A DNA stretch of 64,000 bases from the NCBI RefSeq assembly GCF_003385845.1, contig NZ_QRDJ01000008.1, positions 682,001 through 746,000 of the forward strand, given 5' to 3'. This DNA comes from Kushneria indalinina DSM 14324. GTDB taxonomy: Bacteria > Pseudomonadota > Gammaproteobacteria > Pseudomonadales > Halomonadaceae. Below the pieces are notes generated by a model. The model was given only the letters and a program-made list of their open reading frames with translations. It had not been told where the DNA came from and did no database searches. Positions within the stretch are counted from its first letter, which is position 1. Every line of letters starts with the position of its first letter. A program made the translations under genes and the position numbers. Below, in pieces: positions 51,412 through 60,935 of this stretch.

Positions 51412-54400
51412 TTGAGCGATAACGTGACTGACTCCGGTGAGTCGGCGCAGCAGGCGCTTGCATCACTGCGTCGCCGCCTTGATGACGTGCTGATCAGCGA
51501 CGCCACGGCGCAGGGGCAGCGACTGGAACGTCTGACCGGGCGCATTCGACGCGGCCAGCCCGTGGACAAGGCCCTGAACGATATCGAGGCCCGCCTGACG
51601 CGTTCAGAGGGGTTTGTGCAGCGGCGTCGCGACCAGCCGGTGACGCTGGAATACCCGCCTGAGCTGCCGGTCGCCGAGCGCCGCGACGACATACTCGAGG
51701 CCATTCGCGATCATCAGGTCGTGGTGGTGGCCGGCGAGACCGGCTCCGGCAAGACGACCCAGCTGCCCAAGATGTGTCTGGAGCTGGGGCTCGGGCTGCG
51801 CGGTCTGATCGGCCACACCCAGCCGCGCCGTCTGGCCGCGCGCAGCGTGGCGCAGCGTCTGGCTCAGGAGACCAGTACCTCGCTGGGTGGTGTTATCGGT
51901 TATCAGGTGCGCTTTACCGACCAGACCGACCCGACTACTCGGGTCAAGCTGATGACCGACGGGATCCTGCTGGCCGAAACCCAGCATGATCCGCAGCTTT
52001 TGCGCTATGACGCGATCATCATCGATGAGGCGCACGAGCGCAGTCTCAACATCGATTTTTTGATGGGCTATCTCAAGCGACTGCTGGCGGATCGCCCCGA
52101 CCTCAAGGTCATCATCACCTCGGCCACCATCGATGTGGACCGCTTTTCGCGTCACTTCGGTCAGCACCATGACGATGGTACCGTCACGCCGGCGCCGGTG
52201 ATCGAGGTCTCCGGACGGACGTACCCCGTGGAAACGCACTATCGTCCGTTGGTGCGTGATGAGCGCGAGGAAGAGGATCAGACGCTGCAGGAAGGCATTG
52301 TGACGGCTGTCGAGGAGATCGGGCGTATCGAGCGCGAAAAGCGCTGGTATACCGGTCCGCGCGATATTTTGATCTTTTTGCCCGGCGAGCGCGAGATCCG
52401 TGAGACGGCCGATACGCTGCGCCGCCTCGAGCTAAGGGATACCGAGGTGCTGCCGCTGTATGCGCGTCTTTCCAACAGCGAACAGAACCGAGTGTTTGCC
52501 CCGCATACGGGGCGACGCATCGTATTGTCCACCAACGTGGCGGAAACCTCGCTGACGGTGCCCGGTATTCGCTACGTGATCGACCCGGGGCTGGTGCGTA
52601 TCAGCCGCTACAGCTATCGCGCCAAGGTGCAGCGCCTGCCGATCGAGCCGATCAGCCAGGCCAGTGCCGACCAGCGCCGCGGTCGCTGCGGGCGTATCGC
52701 CGAAGGCGTGTGTATTCGTCTCTACAGCGAAGAGGATTACCTGTCGCGCCCGGCCTATACCGAGCCCGAAATCCAGCGCACCAATCTGGCCTCGGTCATT
52801 CTCTCCATGCTGTCGCTGGGGCTGGGGGATATCGGAAAATTTCCCTTTGTGGATGTACCGGACAGCCGCTTTATCAAGGATGGCTTTCGCCTGCTCTTTG
52901 AGCTGGGCGCCGTGGATGAGCGCCAGCATTTGACCAAGACGGGGCGCCAGCTGGCGCGACTGCCGATCGACCCGCGACTGGCGCGCATGGTGCTGGCGGC
53001 CAGCGAGTTCGGCAGCCTGCGTGAGACGCTGATCGTGGTCAGTGCGCTGTCCATTCAGGACCCGCGGGAGCGCCCGGCCGACAAGCGTGAAGCGGCCGAT
53101 CAGAAACATCGTCAGTGGCTGGACAAGGACTCCGATTTCACGGCCTGGATCAATCTGTGGCAGGGCTTTGAGGCCAGTCGGGCGGAGCTTTCGGCCAATC
53201 AGCTGCGGCGCTGGTGTCGCGACAACTATCTGAGCTATCTGCGTCTGCGCGAATGGCACGACACCTATCGCCAGCTCAAGCAGCTGACCCGAGAGCTGTC
53301 ACTGGTCGAAAACGAGGGCGAGCCCGACATTGCCCGCCTGCATCAGGCGCTTTTGACCGGACTCCTGTCCAATCTGGGCATGCACGCCGCCTCGGACAAG
53401 GAGCCACGAGAATATCTGGGCGCCCGCAATCGCAAGTTCATGATCCACCCGGGGTCCGGGCTTGCCAAACGCAGGCCCAAATGGATCATGGCCGGCGAAA
53501 TGGTGGAAACCACGCGATTGTTCGCCCGACAGGTGGCCGGCATCCGCCCGGAGTGGATCGAGCCACTGGCGACGCATCTGACCAAACGCAGCTACAGCGA
53601 GCCACACTGGGAAATGAAGCGTGCCCAGGTGGTGGCGTATGAGCAGGTCACGCTGTTTGGTTTGCCGATCGTGGCCCGACGCAAGGTGCATTACGGCCCC
53701 ATTGCCCCCGAGGAGTCCCGCGAGCTGTTTATCCGCCATGCACTGGTGGAAGGGCAGTTTCAGACTCAGGGGGCGTTTTTCGAGCACAACCGGGCGCTGA
53801 TTGAGGAGGTCGAGGACCTCGAGGACCGCGCCCGGCGTCGCGACATCATGGTCGACGAACAAACGCTGTTTGAATTTTATGATGCGCGCATTCCTGCCGA
53901 TATCTACAACGGCAAGAGTTTCGAGCGCTGGCGGCGTCACGCCGAGCAGAACGATGGAAACGTGCTGTTTCTCGACATGGAAACCCTGCTGGCACGCGAG
54001 GCCAGCGAGGTCACTGTCGAGCAGTATCCCGATACGCTTGAGCTGAGCTATCAGGGCGGCGGGATTCGCTATCCGCTTTCCTATCACTTTGCACCGGGCG
54101 AGCCGGATGACGGGGTCACCGTGACGGTACCGGCCTCGATGCTGTCGACCCTGCCGGGTGAGCGCTTGGAGTGGCTGGTGCCGGGCCTGCGTCGGGACAA
54201 GGTGATTGCGCTGATGAAGTCGCTGCCCAAGCAGTACCGCCGCCAGGTCGTGCCGATTCCTGACTGGGCAGATGCCGCGCTGTCGGCGCTCACGCCCGGC
54301 AATGTGTCCTTGACTTCGGCGCTGGCAGAATTTCTGCGCCAGAAAACGGGCATCCGTCTGGCGGCTGATGAATGGCGGCCGGAGCAGCTGCCGGTGCATC

Positions 54401-55395
54401 TGATCATGAACATCCGGGTGGTGAATCATGACGGCCATGTGCTGGGGGAAGGGCGTGATCTGAATGCGCTGATCGAGCGCTTCGAGCGGGAAGCCGAGGC
54501 GGGCACAAAAGCCATGGCGGGTGACGCGCTGTCGCAGCAGGGGTTGACGCAGTTTCCGGCCGGGGAGCTGCCGCAGTCTCACGTGCGTGATCAGGCCGGC
54601 ATTCGTGTCGAGGCCTGGCCGGCACTGGTGGATGAAGGCGATACGCTGGGCGTGACACTCTTTGACCATCCCGACAAGGCGTATGAGCAGCATCGTCATG
54701 GCATCAAGCGGCTGGCCATGCGTCGCCTGCCGGACCAGGTTCGCTTTCTGGCGCGTGATCTACCCGGGCTTGAGCGTTGCGTACTGCTTTATGCCAACGT
54801 CGGTACGCGGCGGGATCTGGTGGATGATTTCATCGAAGCCGTGTTCCTGAGAGTATTCGCTTTTGATCCGTTGCCGCGTGATCAGGCGGCCTTCGAGGCG
54901 CGTCTTGAGAGCGAGCGCTCGCGACTGCATGAAACGGCCGAGGCACTGGTCTCACTGCTGGAGCGCATCCTCAAGCGCCATCTTGAGGTCAGCAAGGCCC
55001 TCAAGGGCAAGGTTGCCTTCAATCTGGCCCTGAGCTGGAGTGATATTCGCGCCCAGATGCAGCGGCTGGTCTATCCGGGCTTTATCAGTGCGGCAGGAGA
55101 GTGGCTGGCGCAGTATCCGCGTTATCTGGAAGCAGCGCAGATCCGGCTTGAAAAGGCCCCGCGCGAGGTGCGCCGCGATCAGCTGTCGATGGAGGAAGTC
55201 AATGACTTCCAGCGGCGGCTTGAGGAACGGCGCAGCAGAAACGGTGCTTCCTCCCTGCAGGACCAGGCGCTGGAAACGTTTGGATGGTGGCTTGAAGAGT
55301 TGCGGGTGTCGCTTTTTGCTCAGCAGCTGGGAACGCTGGCGCCGGTTTCCAACAAGCGCCTGGAGCGTCAGTGGCAGGAGCTCACGGCTTCCTGA
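51412..55395 (+). CDS. hrpA: ATP-dependent RNA helicase HrpA
   Basis: A 1327-aa DEAH-box helicase; E. coli HrpA (1300 aa) processes fimbrial mRNA and rescues stalled ribosomes. Walker A GETGSGKTTQLPK (about 108-120), DEAH at about residue 205 (IIIDEAHERSLN), then SATI and the helicase C domain ending QRRGRCGRIAEGVC. A long C-terminal part (about 700-1327) with DUF3418 follows. The start is TTG 51412 with AGAGGG four bases upstream; GTG 51424 is an alternative. The gene is unusually long for the window and free-standing. Confidence 0.95.
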   Translation: MSDNVTDSGESAQQALASLRRRLDDVLISDATAQGQRLERLTGRIRRGQPVDKALNDIEARLTRSEGFVQRRRDQPVTLEYPPELPVAERRDDILEAIRDHQVVVVAGETGSGKTTQLPKMCLELGLGLRGLIGHTQPRRLAARSVAQRLAQETSTSLGGVIGYQVRFTDQTDPTTRVKLMTDGILLAETQHDPQLLRYDAIIIDEAHERSLNIDFLMGYLKRLLADRPDLKVIITSATIDVDRFSRHFGQHHDDGTVTPAPVIEVSGRTYPVETHYRPLVRDEREEEDQTLQEGIVTAVEEIGRIEREKRWYTGPRDILIFLPGEREIRETADTLRRLELRDTEVLPLYARLSNSEQNRVFAPHTGRRIVLSTNVAETSLTVPGIRYVIDPGLVRISRYSYRAKVQRLPIEPISQASADQRRGRCGRIAEGVCIRLYSEEDYLSRPAYTEPEIQRTNLASVILSMLSLGLGDIGKFPFVDVPDSRFIKDGFRLLFELGAVDERQHLTKTGRQLARLPIDPRLARMVLAASEFGSLRETLIVVSALSIQDPRERPADKREAADQKHRQWLDKDSDFTAWINLWQGFEASRAELSANQLRRWCRDNYLSYLRLREWHDTYRQLKQLTRELSLVENEGEPDIARLHQALLTGLLSNLGMHAASDKEPREYLGARNRKFMIHPGSGLAKRRPKWIMAGEMVETTRLFARQVAGIRPEWIEPLATHLTKRSYSEPHWEMKRAQVVAYEQVTLFGLPIVARRKVHYGPIAPEESRELFIRHALVEGQFQTQGAFFEHNRALIEEVEDLEDRARRRDIMVDEQTLFEFYDARIPADIYNGKSFERWRRHAEQNDGNVLFLDMETLLAREASEVTVEQYPDTLELSYQGGGIRYPLSYHFAPGEPDDGVTVTVPASMLSTLPGERLEWLVPGLRRDKVIALMKSLPKQYRRQVVPIPDWADAALSALTPGNVSLTSALAEFLRQKTGIRLAADEWRPEQLPVHLIMNIRVVNHDGHVLGEGRDLNALIERFEREAEAGTKAMAGDALSQQGLTQFPAGELPQSHVRDQAGIRVEAWPALVDEGDTLGVTLFDHPDKAYEQHRHGIKRLAMRRLPDQVRFLARDLPGLERCVLLYANVGTRRDLVDDFIEAVFLRVFAFDPLPRDQAAFEARLESERSRLHETAEALVSLLERILKRHLEVSKALKGKVAFNLALSWSDIRAQMQRLVYPGFISAAGEWLAQYPRYLEAAQIRLEKAPREVRRDQLSMEEVNDFQRRLEERRSRNGASSLQDQALETFGWWLEELRVSLFAQQLGTLAPVSNKRLERQWQELTAS

Positions 55396-55583
55396 CTCAT
55401 GACTGATGGCCGGTGGGCTGTACAGTGGCCTGAAATCGGCTGACAATGCGGCGTTTGGTCCTTTGCGCGCTATCGAAATCGTGGGCGTTGGATGGATGCA
55501 GGATGCAGGCGGTTGCCGCAGTAGACGTAGAAGATGATGCAGTTGCCTTGAGCGCTGCAGACAACAAGGGACAGGGTGAACGA

Positions 55584-56324
55584 ATGAAAACATGGACGAA
55601 CATTGCCGCGGCGACCTTTACCTGTGTCACGCTGGCGGGATGTGCCGGTGCGCAAACGCAGGACAGCAATCCCCAGGATCCCTGGGAGGGCTTTAACCGG
55701 GGCGTTTATTCCTTCAACGATACGCTGGATCGCTATGCGCTCAAGCCGGTCGCGCAGGGGTATGACTACATTACGCCGACACCCGTGCAGCAAGGGGTAG
55801 GCAATTTCTTCTCCAACCTCGGTGAGATCAGCAACTCCTTCAACAGTCTGCTGCAGTGGAAGCTGACCAATTCGGGTACCTCGCTGGGACGGCTCTTGAT
55901 CAATACCACTCTGGGGCTGGGGGGCTTTCTTGATCCGGCATCTCGCATGGGGATCGAGCAGCATGATGAAGACTTTGGCCAGACACTGGCGGTCTGGGGC
56001 GTGGGTTCCGGGCCTTATCTGGTTCTGCCTTTCCTGGGGCCAAGCACCGTGCGTGATACGGCCGGTCTGCCGGTCGACTGGTATACCGATCCGGTCACCT
56101 ATATCGATGATGACGCTACCCGCTGGAGCGTGCGGTTTATCGATCTGGTGCAGACGCGGGCGTCACTGCTGGATCAGGAGCAGCTGATTCGAGGCGATCG
56201 CTACTCGTTCATTCGCGATGCCTACCTGCAGCGCCGGGAGTTCTTGATCAACGATGGCCGCTCCGGAGAAGATCCCTTCGCCAGCGACGATCTTGAGTTC
56301 GATGACAGTGACTTTGCAGAATAA
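55584..56324 (+). CDS. mlaA: Phospholipid-transport lipoprotein MlaA (VacJ)
   Basis: Outer-membrane lipoprotein that extracts misplaced phospholipids from the outer leaflet and passes them to MlaC. ATG 55584 gives 246 aa with lipobox VTLAGC (C20). Family segments: PWEGFNRGVYSFNDTLDRY, ITPTPVQQGVGNFFSNLGE, FGQTLAVWGVGSGPYLVLP and PFLGPSTVRDTAGL. Charged tail (DPFASDDLEFDDSDFAE). It is followed 33 bases later by a phosphatase/response-regulator gene; this gene order occurs in other gammaproteobacteria. The remaining mla genes are not in the window. Confidence 0.95.
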   Translation: MKTWTNIAAATFTCVTLAGCAGAQTQDSNPQDPWEGFNRGVYSFNDTLDRYALKPVAQGYDYITPTPVQQGVGNFFSNLGEISNSFNSLLQWKLTNSGTSLGRLLINTTLGLGGFLDPASRMGIEQHDEDFGQTLAVWGVGSGPYLVLPFLGPSTVRDTAGLPVDWYTDPVTYIDDDATRWSVRFIDLVQTRASLLDQEQLIRGDRYSFIRDAYLQRREFLINDGRSGEDPFASDDLEFDDSDFAE

Positions 56325-56356
56325 ATTCTTCGAACGACCATGGCGGAAAAGCGTTC

Positions 56357-57499
56357 ATGCCTGTCACTACGGATAGGATCGCGCTTGTCGATCAGGCTGG
56401 AGCGCGTCGCGACGCGCTCTATCAGGCGTTATCAGCGTGTGACCGGTTCATGTTGCTGGTTGCCGAGAATATCGAGGCGCTGCCCGAGGGGCTTGATGGC
56501 CTGATCGTTCACGTGGATATCGTGCCGGCTGCCCACTGGGGGGCGATGGCGCGACGCCTGCCCACGGTAGTCATCAGCCAGAGCCGCGATAGTCAGGAGC
56601 TGCTGGCGGCCGTGGATGCCGGCATTCTCGATTATGTGGTTGATCCCGTGGGGCAGGGCGAGCTCTTGACGCATCTCATGCTCAGGGCGCTGGATTGTCG
56701 ACGTCAACAGGCCTCGACGCTGCGCGACAGGGATCGTCTGGAACAGCTCAACGAGCAGCTTCAGACGCATCTGAGCACGCTGCGTACCGATCTTCAGGCC
56801 GGGGGGCAGATTCAGCGACGGTTGCAACCCATGCCCTGTACCCGGCTCAACGGTATCGAGGGCGATTACTGGATGGCGCCCTCGCTCTATCTGTCGGGGG
56901 ATTTTCTCGACTATCAGGCCCATGGTGAGCGTCACGTTCTGTTCTGTTTTGCTGATGTGGCAGGCCATGGCGCCTCGTCTGCCTTCGTCACGGTGCTTCT
57001 CAAGGCGCTCTTTCAGCGCTGGCTGTCGCGCTGGAACGCTCGCCTGCCGGAAAACCTGCCGGCCCGGTGGCTTGCCCGTCTCAATCGGGAGCTGCTCGAT
57101 ACCGGTATCGGCAAGCATGCGGCCATCGTGGTGGGGGTTATCGATTGCCATACACGCATGCTGCACTATTCTCTGGGCGCTCAGATGCCCATGCCGATTC
57201 TGGCCACCAGGGACAGCGTGCGCCAGCTTGAGGGGGAGGGGCCTGCCGTCGGGCTGTTCCCGGATGTTGAATATCCGACCTATCACTGTGAACTGCCGGA
57301 ACATTTCAGGCTCTGGCTCTGCTCGGATGGTGTCTTTGACTGTCTGGCAGGAGACAATCTTGAGGAACGACTTTCTGCGCTGTGCGAGCATATCGGCAAT
57401 GCAGAGAGCATCAGTGATCTGAAATCATCACTGGCCCTGTCCGATGCATTACCGGATGACATTACCTTTCTTACCCTGAGCGGTTTTAACGATGGATGA
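56357..57499 (+). CDS. Degenerate receiver-PP2C (SpoIIE) phosphatase, HsbR-like
   Basis: A 380-aa two-domain protein. Residues about 5-110 form a receiver domain: the phosphoacceptor position D54 is kept (LIVHVDIVP), but the acidic pair is reduced to D12 and the lysine that coordinates phosphate is replaced by D96 (DYVVDP), so it is a pseudoreceiver. A coiled coil (about 120-147) links it to a SpoIIE phosphatase domain with SGDFLDY, FADVAGHGASSA, CSDGVFD and PDDITFLTL, all metal ligands apparently intact. HsbR of Pseudomonas has this architecture and dephosphorylates the STAS protein encoded next. The following gene overlaps it by eight bases. Confidence 0.88.
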   Translation: MPVTTDRIALVDQAGARRDALYQALSACDRFMLLVAENIEALPEGLDGLIVHVDIVPAAHWGAMARRLPTVVISQSRDSQELLAAVDAGILDYVVDPVGQGELLTHLMLRALDCRRQQASTLRDRDRLEQLNEQLQTHLSTLRTDLQAGGQIQRRLQPMPCTRLNGIEGDYWMAPSLYLSGDFLDYQAHGERHVLFCFADVAGHGASSAFVTVLLKALFQRWLSRWNARLPENLPARWLARLNRELLDTGIGKHAAIVVGVIDCHTRMLHYSLGAQMPMPILATRDSVRQLEGEGPAVGLFPDVEYPTYHCELPEHFRLWLCSDGVFDCLAGDNLEERLSALCEHIGNAESISDLKSSLALSDALPDDITFLTLSGFNDG

Positions 57500-57983
57500 A
57501 GGACGACTTCAGGCGGCTTTCGAAAAGGGCACCTTCGTGCTCCGACTGACCGGAGATGTGCGCCTGACACTGTGTGCTACCCTGGACCAGCAGGTACAGC
57601 CGCTGGCAGAGCTGCCGGGACTTGAGCGCGTCATCATCGATCTGCGTCAGGTGGTCAACATGGATTCCACGGCGCTGGGCTTTCTGGCCAAGATTGCGCT
57701 GGCCGTGCGTCATCGTATCGCTGGTCAGCCGCTGGTAGCCGTCGATCATTCCGATGTCCGGCGCATGCTCGATGTCATGGGCTTTCAGAGCTATGTCACC
57801 ATTATCGACATGCCGTGGTCGGAGCCTGCCAGCTTCAGCGATCTCCCTGCCATGGAAACCAGCGAAGAAGAGCTGCGCTCACGGATCATCGAAGCGCACC
57901 GTACGCTGGCGGCGATGAGCGAGCAGAACCGAATCGAGTTTCAGCCGCTCATCGATCTGCTGGAGTCCCAGCGAGAACACTGA
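57492..57983 (+). CDS. STAS-domain anti-sigma factor antagonist, HsbA-like
   Basis: A 163-aa protein with a STAS domain (about 10-105): GDVRLTLCATLDQQ, VIIDLRQVVNMDSTALGFL. The phosphorylatable serine is S59 in the canonical DSTALGFLAK motif. A C-terminal helical extension (about 115-163, SEEELRSRIIEAHRTLA) follows. It overlaps the phosphatase gene, so the pair is a partner-switch module controlling an anti-sigma or anti-activator protein; HsbA in Pseudomonas contacts FlgM. The partner is not in this window. Confidence 0.9.
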   Translation: MDEGRLQAAFEKGTFVLRLTGDVRLTLCATLDQQVQPLAELPGLERVIIDLRQVVNMDSTALGFLAKIALAVRHRIAGQPLVAVDHSDVRRMLDVMGFQSYVTIIDMPWSEPASFSDLPAMETSEEELRSRIIEAHRTLAAMSEQNRIEFQPLIDLLESQREH

Positions 57984-58046
57984 TCGTGGTGGGCGTGTCT
58001 CCGGCAGGGGACAACACGATACCCATGATCTGATCTGGAGAATGAC

Positions 58047-59249
58047 TTGCCTATTATCGGGGCCAGACGCCTGGCTTTGCTGGTGGCCGCCAATACGGCG
58101 CTGGCACCCTTCGCCATTGATGCCTACCTGCCCGCCATTCCTGCCCTTGCCTTGCATATCGATGCCAACATTCATCTGACCGAGCTTTCGATCAGTATCT
58201 TTTTGCTGGGCATGGCACTGGGCCAGCTGATTTTTGGCCCCCTGTCGGATCGAATCGGGCGTAAACCGGTGCTGCTGGGGGGGATCACGGTCTTCACCCT
58301 ATCCAGTCTGCTGCTCACGCAGGTAGATACCTTCTGGGCGCTCATGATGCTGCGATTTTTGCAGGCGCTGGGCGGTGGTGCCTGCGTGGTTAATTCGCCG
58401 GCCATCGTGCGTGACTGCTTCTCGGGGCGGGAAGCGGCGCGGGTGCTTTCCACCATGGTCATGATTTTAATGCTGGCCCCGCTAGTGGCGCCGACGGTGG
58501 GCAGCATGCTGCTGACGCTTGTCGACTGGTGGGCCATTTTCCTGTTTCTGGCCCTTTATGGCGCCGCACTGCTGTATCTGATCACGACTTATCTGCCTGA
58601 AACCCGCATGCCGGATCGCCAGGCGCCTCGTGGGGCAGGGCAGGTCATCCGCAATTATGCGCTCGTGCTCAAGCATCGCGAAGCGATGGGCTACATTGCC
58701 GCCGTATCCTTTTCCTTTGCCGGCATGTTCTGCTTTATTACCAGTTCTCCATATGTCTATATGGAGTATTACGGCGCATCCAGTCAGCTTTATCCGTTCG
58801 TTTTTGGTGCCAATATCATTGTCATGGCGCTTTCCAATCGGCTCAACATACGGCTTCTGGCGCGCTATTCTCCTCAGCAGCTGCTCAGGCTGGGACTCGG
58901 CATTCAGCTGGGGGCCGGCGTGCTGATCGTACTGTCGGTGCTTGCGGGTCTGGATACGCTATGGTGGATGGTAGTACTGGTCATGTTTTTTGTTGGCGTT
59001 AACGGTCTCATTTCACCCAACGCCGTCTCCTCCATGCTGGATCACTTTCCCAACATGAGCGCCACGGCCAACGCCGTACTGGGGAGTTTGCAGTTTACGG
59101 CAGGTGGATTGGCAGGCGCGCTGGTCAGCGGACTTCAGATGGAAAGTGTCTGGCCGATGGTATTGGGTATGGTCGGCGCAAGCCTTTGCGCCAATACGCT
59201 TTTGCGTGTACTGACACCGTCTGTTCATGCAAGGGAAAAAGCATTGTGA
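58047..59249 (+). CDS. MFS drug/small-molecule exporter, Bcr/CflA type
   Basis: A 400-aa, 12-helix major facilitator transporter. TTG 58047 has GGAG six bases upstream and gives the family N-terminus (PIIGARRLALLVAANTALAP followed by FAIDAYLPAIPAL). The A motif is GPLSDRIGRKPVLLGG after helix 2, and LQALGGGACVVNSPAIVRD fits Bcr/CflA. Substrate may be a drug or a metabolite such as an amino acid; not determinable. It follows the STAS gene with a 63-base gap, and is followed at once by the PerM-like gene. Confidence 0.9.
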   Translation: MPIIGARRLALLVAANTALAPFAIDAYLPAIPALALHIDANIHLTELSISIFLLGMALGQLIFGPLSDRIGRKPVLLGGITVFTLSSLLLTQVDTFWALMMLRFLQALGGGACVVNSPAIVRDCFSGREAARVLSTMVMILMLAPLVAPTVGSMLLTLVDWWAIFLFLALYGAALLYLITTYLPETRMPDRQAPRGAGQVIRNYALVLKHREAMGYIAAVSFSFAGMFCFITSSPYVYMEYYGASSQLYPFVFGANIIVMALSNRLNIRLLARYSPQQLLRLGLGIQLGAGVLIVLSVLAGLDTLWWMVVLVMFFVGVNGLISPNAVSSMLDHFPNMSATANAVLGSLQFTAGGLAGALVSGLQMESVWPMVLGMVGASLCANTLLRVLTPSVHAREKAL

Positions 59250-59313
59250 AACGAGTGTTGCACAACGGGTGCAGACGGTCGCAATGTTTGATATCGGTAT
59301 TCAAGAGGCTGCC

Positions 59314-60399
59314 ATGGAAAACGACCCCGAACAGGACCAGCACCATTTCCCCTATCATCTGATACTGACCTTTGCGTCGCTGGTCATCATCGTGACAGGG
59401 CTGAAGCTGGGGGCCGGCCTGTTCATCCCGGTACTTTTGTCGCTGTTTATTGCCATTTTGTGTTCTCGCCCGGTTAAATGGCTCCATGGCCGGGGTTTCA
59501 GCGTCAATTTGTCCATTCTTTGTGTGTTGTCGGTCGCGGCGCTGACAAGCGCTTTGTTGATCTGGCTGGTCACGGCACGCTTGGGAGACCTTGTCAATCA
59601 GCTACCGGCGCTTGAGCAGTCACTGAGTGATCACTACGCGGGTCTTTTGCAGTGGTTCGATGCACTCGGACTGCCGTTTGATGCACAAGCGCTGCAGGAT
59701 AATCTGGATCCCGGCATTCTCATGGATTCCCTGCCGTCGCTTCTGGGCGGTATCGGTAATTTCATTACCCAGCTGGGCATTATTATCATTTTGATCATTT
59801 TCATCCTGTACGAAACGCTGGATTTTCCCTATAAGCTTTCACAGGCCATTCAACAGCCCCACGGCAGTCTGGCGCGCTTTACGCAATTTTCCAGAACGCT
59901 ACAGCGCTATCTGCTGGTCAAGACGGTGATCAGTGCCATTACCGGTGCGCTCATTGCGGCCTGCTGTCTGGTCCTGCAGGTCGAGTTTGCACTGCTATGG
60001 GGGGTGCTGGGCTTTTTCCTCAACTTCATCCCCAATATCGGGTCGATCATTGCCGCGGTGCCGGCGGTGCTTCTGACCCTGATCATGCCGGACGGTGGCG
60101 TGGTGAAGGCCGCGATTCTCAGCGGTGCCTATATGATGATCAATTTTGTGCTGGGAAATCTCATTGAGCCCCGCATCATGGGACAGACGCTGGGAATGTC
60201 CACTCTGGCGGCCTTCATGTCACTGGTGTTCTGGGGCTGGCTTTTCGGCCCAGTGGGGCTGTTCCTGTCGGTGCCCCTGACCATGTCCCTCAAGATTCTG
60301 CTCGACAGCCATCCCGATACGCGCTGGCTGTCGATACTGCTCGGGCCCAATCGGGAGCGGCGGCGGCGCGCCAGGGAAGGAATGCCCAGGGAAGACTAG
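59314..60399 (+). CDS. PerM/AI-2E transporter family permease
   Basis: A 361-aa inner-membrane protein of the AI-2E exporter (PerM/TqsA) family, start ATG 59314 with AGAGG six bases before. It has the family's pattern: a first helix pair (PYHLILTFASLVIIVTGLKL), FIPVLLSLFIAILCSRP, and the C-terminal block GVLGFFLNFIPNIGSIIAAV and NLIEPRIMGQTLGMSTL. The transport direction and substrate of PerM-type proteins are uncertain. A bidirectional terminator follows. Confidence 0.93.
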   Translation: MENDPEQDQHHFPYHLILTFASLVIIVTGLKLGAGLFIPVLLSLFIAILCSRPVKWLHGRGFSVNLSILCVLSVAALTSALLIWLVTARLGDLVNQLPALEQSLSDHYAGLLQWFDALGLPFDAQALQDNLDPGILMDSLPSLLGGIGNFITQLGIIIILIIFILYETLDFPYKLSQAIQQPHGSLARFTQFSRTLQRYLLVKTVISAITGALIAACCLVLQVEFALLWGVLGFFLNFIPNIGSIIAAVPAVLLTLIMPDGGVVKAAILSGAYMMINFVLGNLIEPRIMGQTLGMSTLAAFMSLVFWGWLFGPVGLFLSVPLTMSLKILLDSHPDTRWLSILLGPNRERRRRAREGMPRED

Positions 60400-60437
60400 G
60401 GGGCTACTGGTAGACTCGAACGTACAATGGCAGGCAT

Positions 60438-60466
60438 AAAAAACGCTCCCCGATGGGGAGCGTTTT
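60438..60466. terminator. Bidirectional terminator between the PerM gene and trxA
   Basis: CGCTCCCC / GGGGAGCG with a GAT loop, flanked by an A-run (60438-60443) and TTTT (60463-60466). Confidence 0.9.
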
Positions 60467-60487
60467 AGCGAATACAGCGGGGCAGGA

Positions 60488-60811
60488 TCAGGCGTTCTGA
60501 TCGATGAACTGCACCAGCTGTGTCTTGGACTGGGCGCCGACCAGGGAAGCTACCTTGGCGCCATCCTTGAACATCATGACGGTCGGGACACCACGAACAC
60601 CCTGTTCGGCGGCAATATCCTGAGCATCATCAACGTTGATGCTGACGACCTTGAGTTCGCCCGACTTCTCTTCTGCGACTTCGTCGACCACCGGGGCCAT
60701 CATCTTGCAGGGGCCGCACCACGGGGCCCAGAACTTCAACAGTACAGGCTTGTCAGCCTGCATGACTTCCTGGTCGAAATTGGCGCTGGTAACGTCAACA
60801 TTGTTAGCCAT
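60488..60811 (-). CDS. trxA: Thioredoxin 1
   Basis: A 107-aa thioredoxin with the WCGPC active site (C32/C35) in KFWAPWCGPCKMMAP, cis-proline GVPTVMMF, and the standard fold. It reduces disulfides, including in MsrB and CysH of this window. Monocistronic, with a terminator shared with the PerM gene. Confidence 0.97.
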   Translation of the reverse strand: MANNVDVTSANFDQEVMQADKPVLLKFWAPWCGPCKMMAPVVDEVAEEKSGELKVVSINVDDAQDIAAEQGVRGVPTVMMFKDGAKVASLVGAQSKTQLVQFIDQNA

Positions 60812-60935
60812 GATTTACTCCAGTGATTACATGTACAGGCTGTATACAAGGGATGGTAGCGGGTACCGGGGGGCGAGGCAAATGTGTCTCTGCGATGGTA
60901 TCCATTGAGTAAAGCGATGGACGCCACATTCCTGT

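Noticed and set aside
53299-54699. 466-codon open frame antisense to hrpA
   Set aside because: It lies wholly inside the hrpA coding sequence on the other strand and shows no domain or start signal.
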